Source: an uncultured Lachnospiraceae bacterium
GTDB taxonomy: Bacteria > Bacillota > Clostridia > Lachnospirales > Lachnospiraceae
DNA length: 54,355 nt
Assembly (NCBI GenBank): GCA_910588965.1
Contig: CAJUSO010000020.1
Coordinates: 1-54,355, forward strand
Direction: 5' to 3'
The notes under the pieces were generated by a model. The model did no database searches and had not been told where the DNA came from. It worked only from the letters and a program-made list of their open reading frames with translations. Shown piece after piece: positions 54,154 to 54,355 of this stretch (its first letter is position 1; every line of letters begins with the position of its first letter). A program made the position numbers and the translations under genes.

Positions 54154-54189
54154 CAGGGCTGTTGCATGAAGCATCATGCGGCAGCCCTG
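54154..54189 (+). terminator. Hairpin after the Big_2 gene
   Basis: CAGGGCTG/CAGCCCTG with an inner GCATGA/TCATGC stem. It is the likely end of the transcript, although the T-run is poor. The array that follows is built from a decayed version of its right arm. Confidence 0.55.
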
Positions 54190-54355
54190 TTAATGGTTCT
54201 GGGCATGAAGCATTATGCGGAAGCCCTGGAATGGCCCTGTCATGAATCGTTATGCGGAAGCCCTGGAATGGCCCTGTCATGAATCGTTATGCGGGAGCCT
54301 TGGAATGGCCCTGTCATGAATCGTTATGCGGGAGCCTTGGAATGGCCCTGTCATG
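54169..54355. repeat. 37-bp tandem array, 5 units, running to the window end
   Basis: Units 54169-54207 (39 bp), 54208-54244, 54245-54281, 54282-54318 and 54319-54355 (37 bp each). Each is AATCGTTATGCGGGAGCCTT or a variant, then GGAATGGCCCTGTCATG. Similarity rises toward the end, with the last two identical. The array may continue past the window. Confidence 0.9.

Noticed and set aside
1..54355. rRNA, tRNA, prophage or complete insertion sequence
   Set aside because: No rRNA segment, tRNA cloverleaf, transposase or phage structural gene could be recognised; the only recombinase is the housekeeping XerD.

Overview
The window looks like a chromosomal segment of an anaerobic, spore-forming gut Firmicute of the family Lachnospiraceae (inference). 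The basis is the stage II sporulation protein SpoIIM, the electron-bifurcating transhydrogenase NfnAB, a flavodiiron protein, BspA-type leucine-rich-repeat and Big_2 surface proteins, AGGAGG-type ribosome binding sites throughout, and a LexA box of the GAAC-N4-GTTC Gram-positive type in front of recA. I see no rRNA, tRNA, prophage, complete insertion sequence or CRISPR array.

Layout. 1-13.1 kb: a GNAT acetyltransferase, then a maltodextrin-type ABC importer in two pieces. The binding protein and first permease (11.5-12.9 and 10.5-11.4 kb) are separated from the second permease and MalQ (0.7-3.2 kb) by a 1781-residue secreted LRR protein and the frameshifted remnant of a second such protein. 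Both halves carry the same ~43-bp upstream element. 13.1-17.4 kb: a bidirectional terminator, a small HTH regulator, a 545-residue protein of unknown function, a Nudix hydrolase and two tandem-repeat arrays. 17.4-19.4 kb: an ECF sigma factor / anti-sigma / two membrane proteins operon. 19.8-20.2 kb: a probable type I toxin-antitoxin locus (39-residue holin-like toxin and an opposing RNA). 20.4-25.5 kb: flavodiiron protein, REC-GGDEF diguanylate cyclase, NfnAB.

25.6-35.2 kb is a quinate/shikimate module: TRAP transporter (DctPQM), type I dehydroquinate dehydratase, YdiN-like MFS carrier, and an old-yellow-enzyme/FAD enoate reductase on the minus strand, diverging from a LysR regulator and a YdiB-like shikimate/quinate dehydrogenase on the plus strand. 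A chorismate mutase-shikimate kinase fusion and a DAHP synthase follow at 35.6-37.7 kb, so imported shikimate could either be reduced as an electron sink or phosphorylated into the aromatic pathway. 37.9-44.4 kb is housekeeping: XerD, SpoIIM, ADP-ribose pyrophosphatase, RNase Y, RecX, RecA, thioredoxin. 44.6-54.1 kb: KdpDE-like two-component pair without kdpABC, PdaA-like polysaccharide deacetylase, RF3, oligoendopeptidase F, a MATE transporter, and a lysine-rich Big_2 surface protein.

The most unusual property is structural. At least seven unrelated genes end in, or are followed at once by, a short tandem array with a unit of 32-50 bp, often exactly 37 bp. In two cases (nfnB and the DAHP synthase) the unit contains or begins at the stop codon itself, and in malQ the repeat is in frame inside the C-terminus. 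Function of these arrays is unknown.
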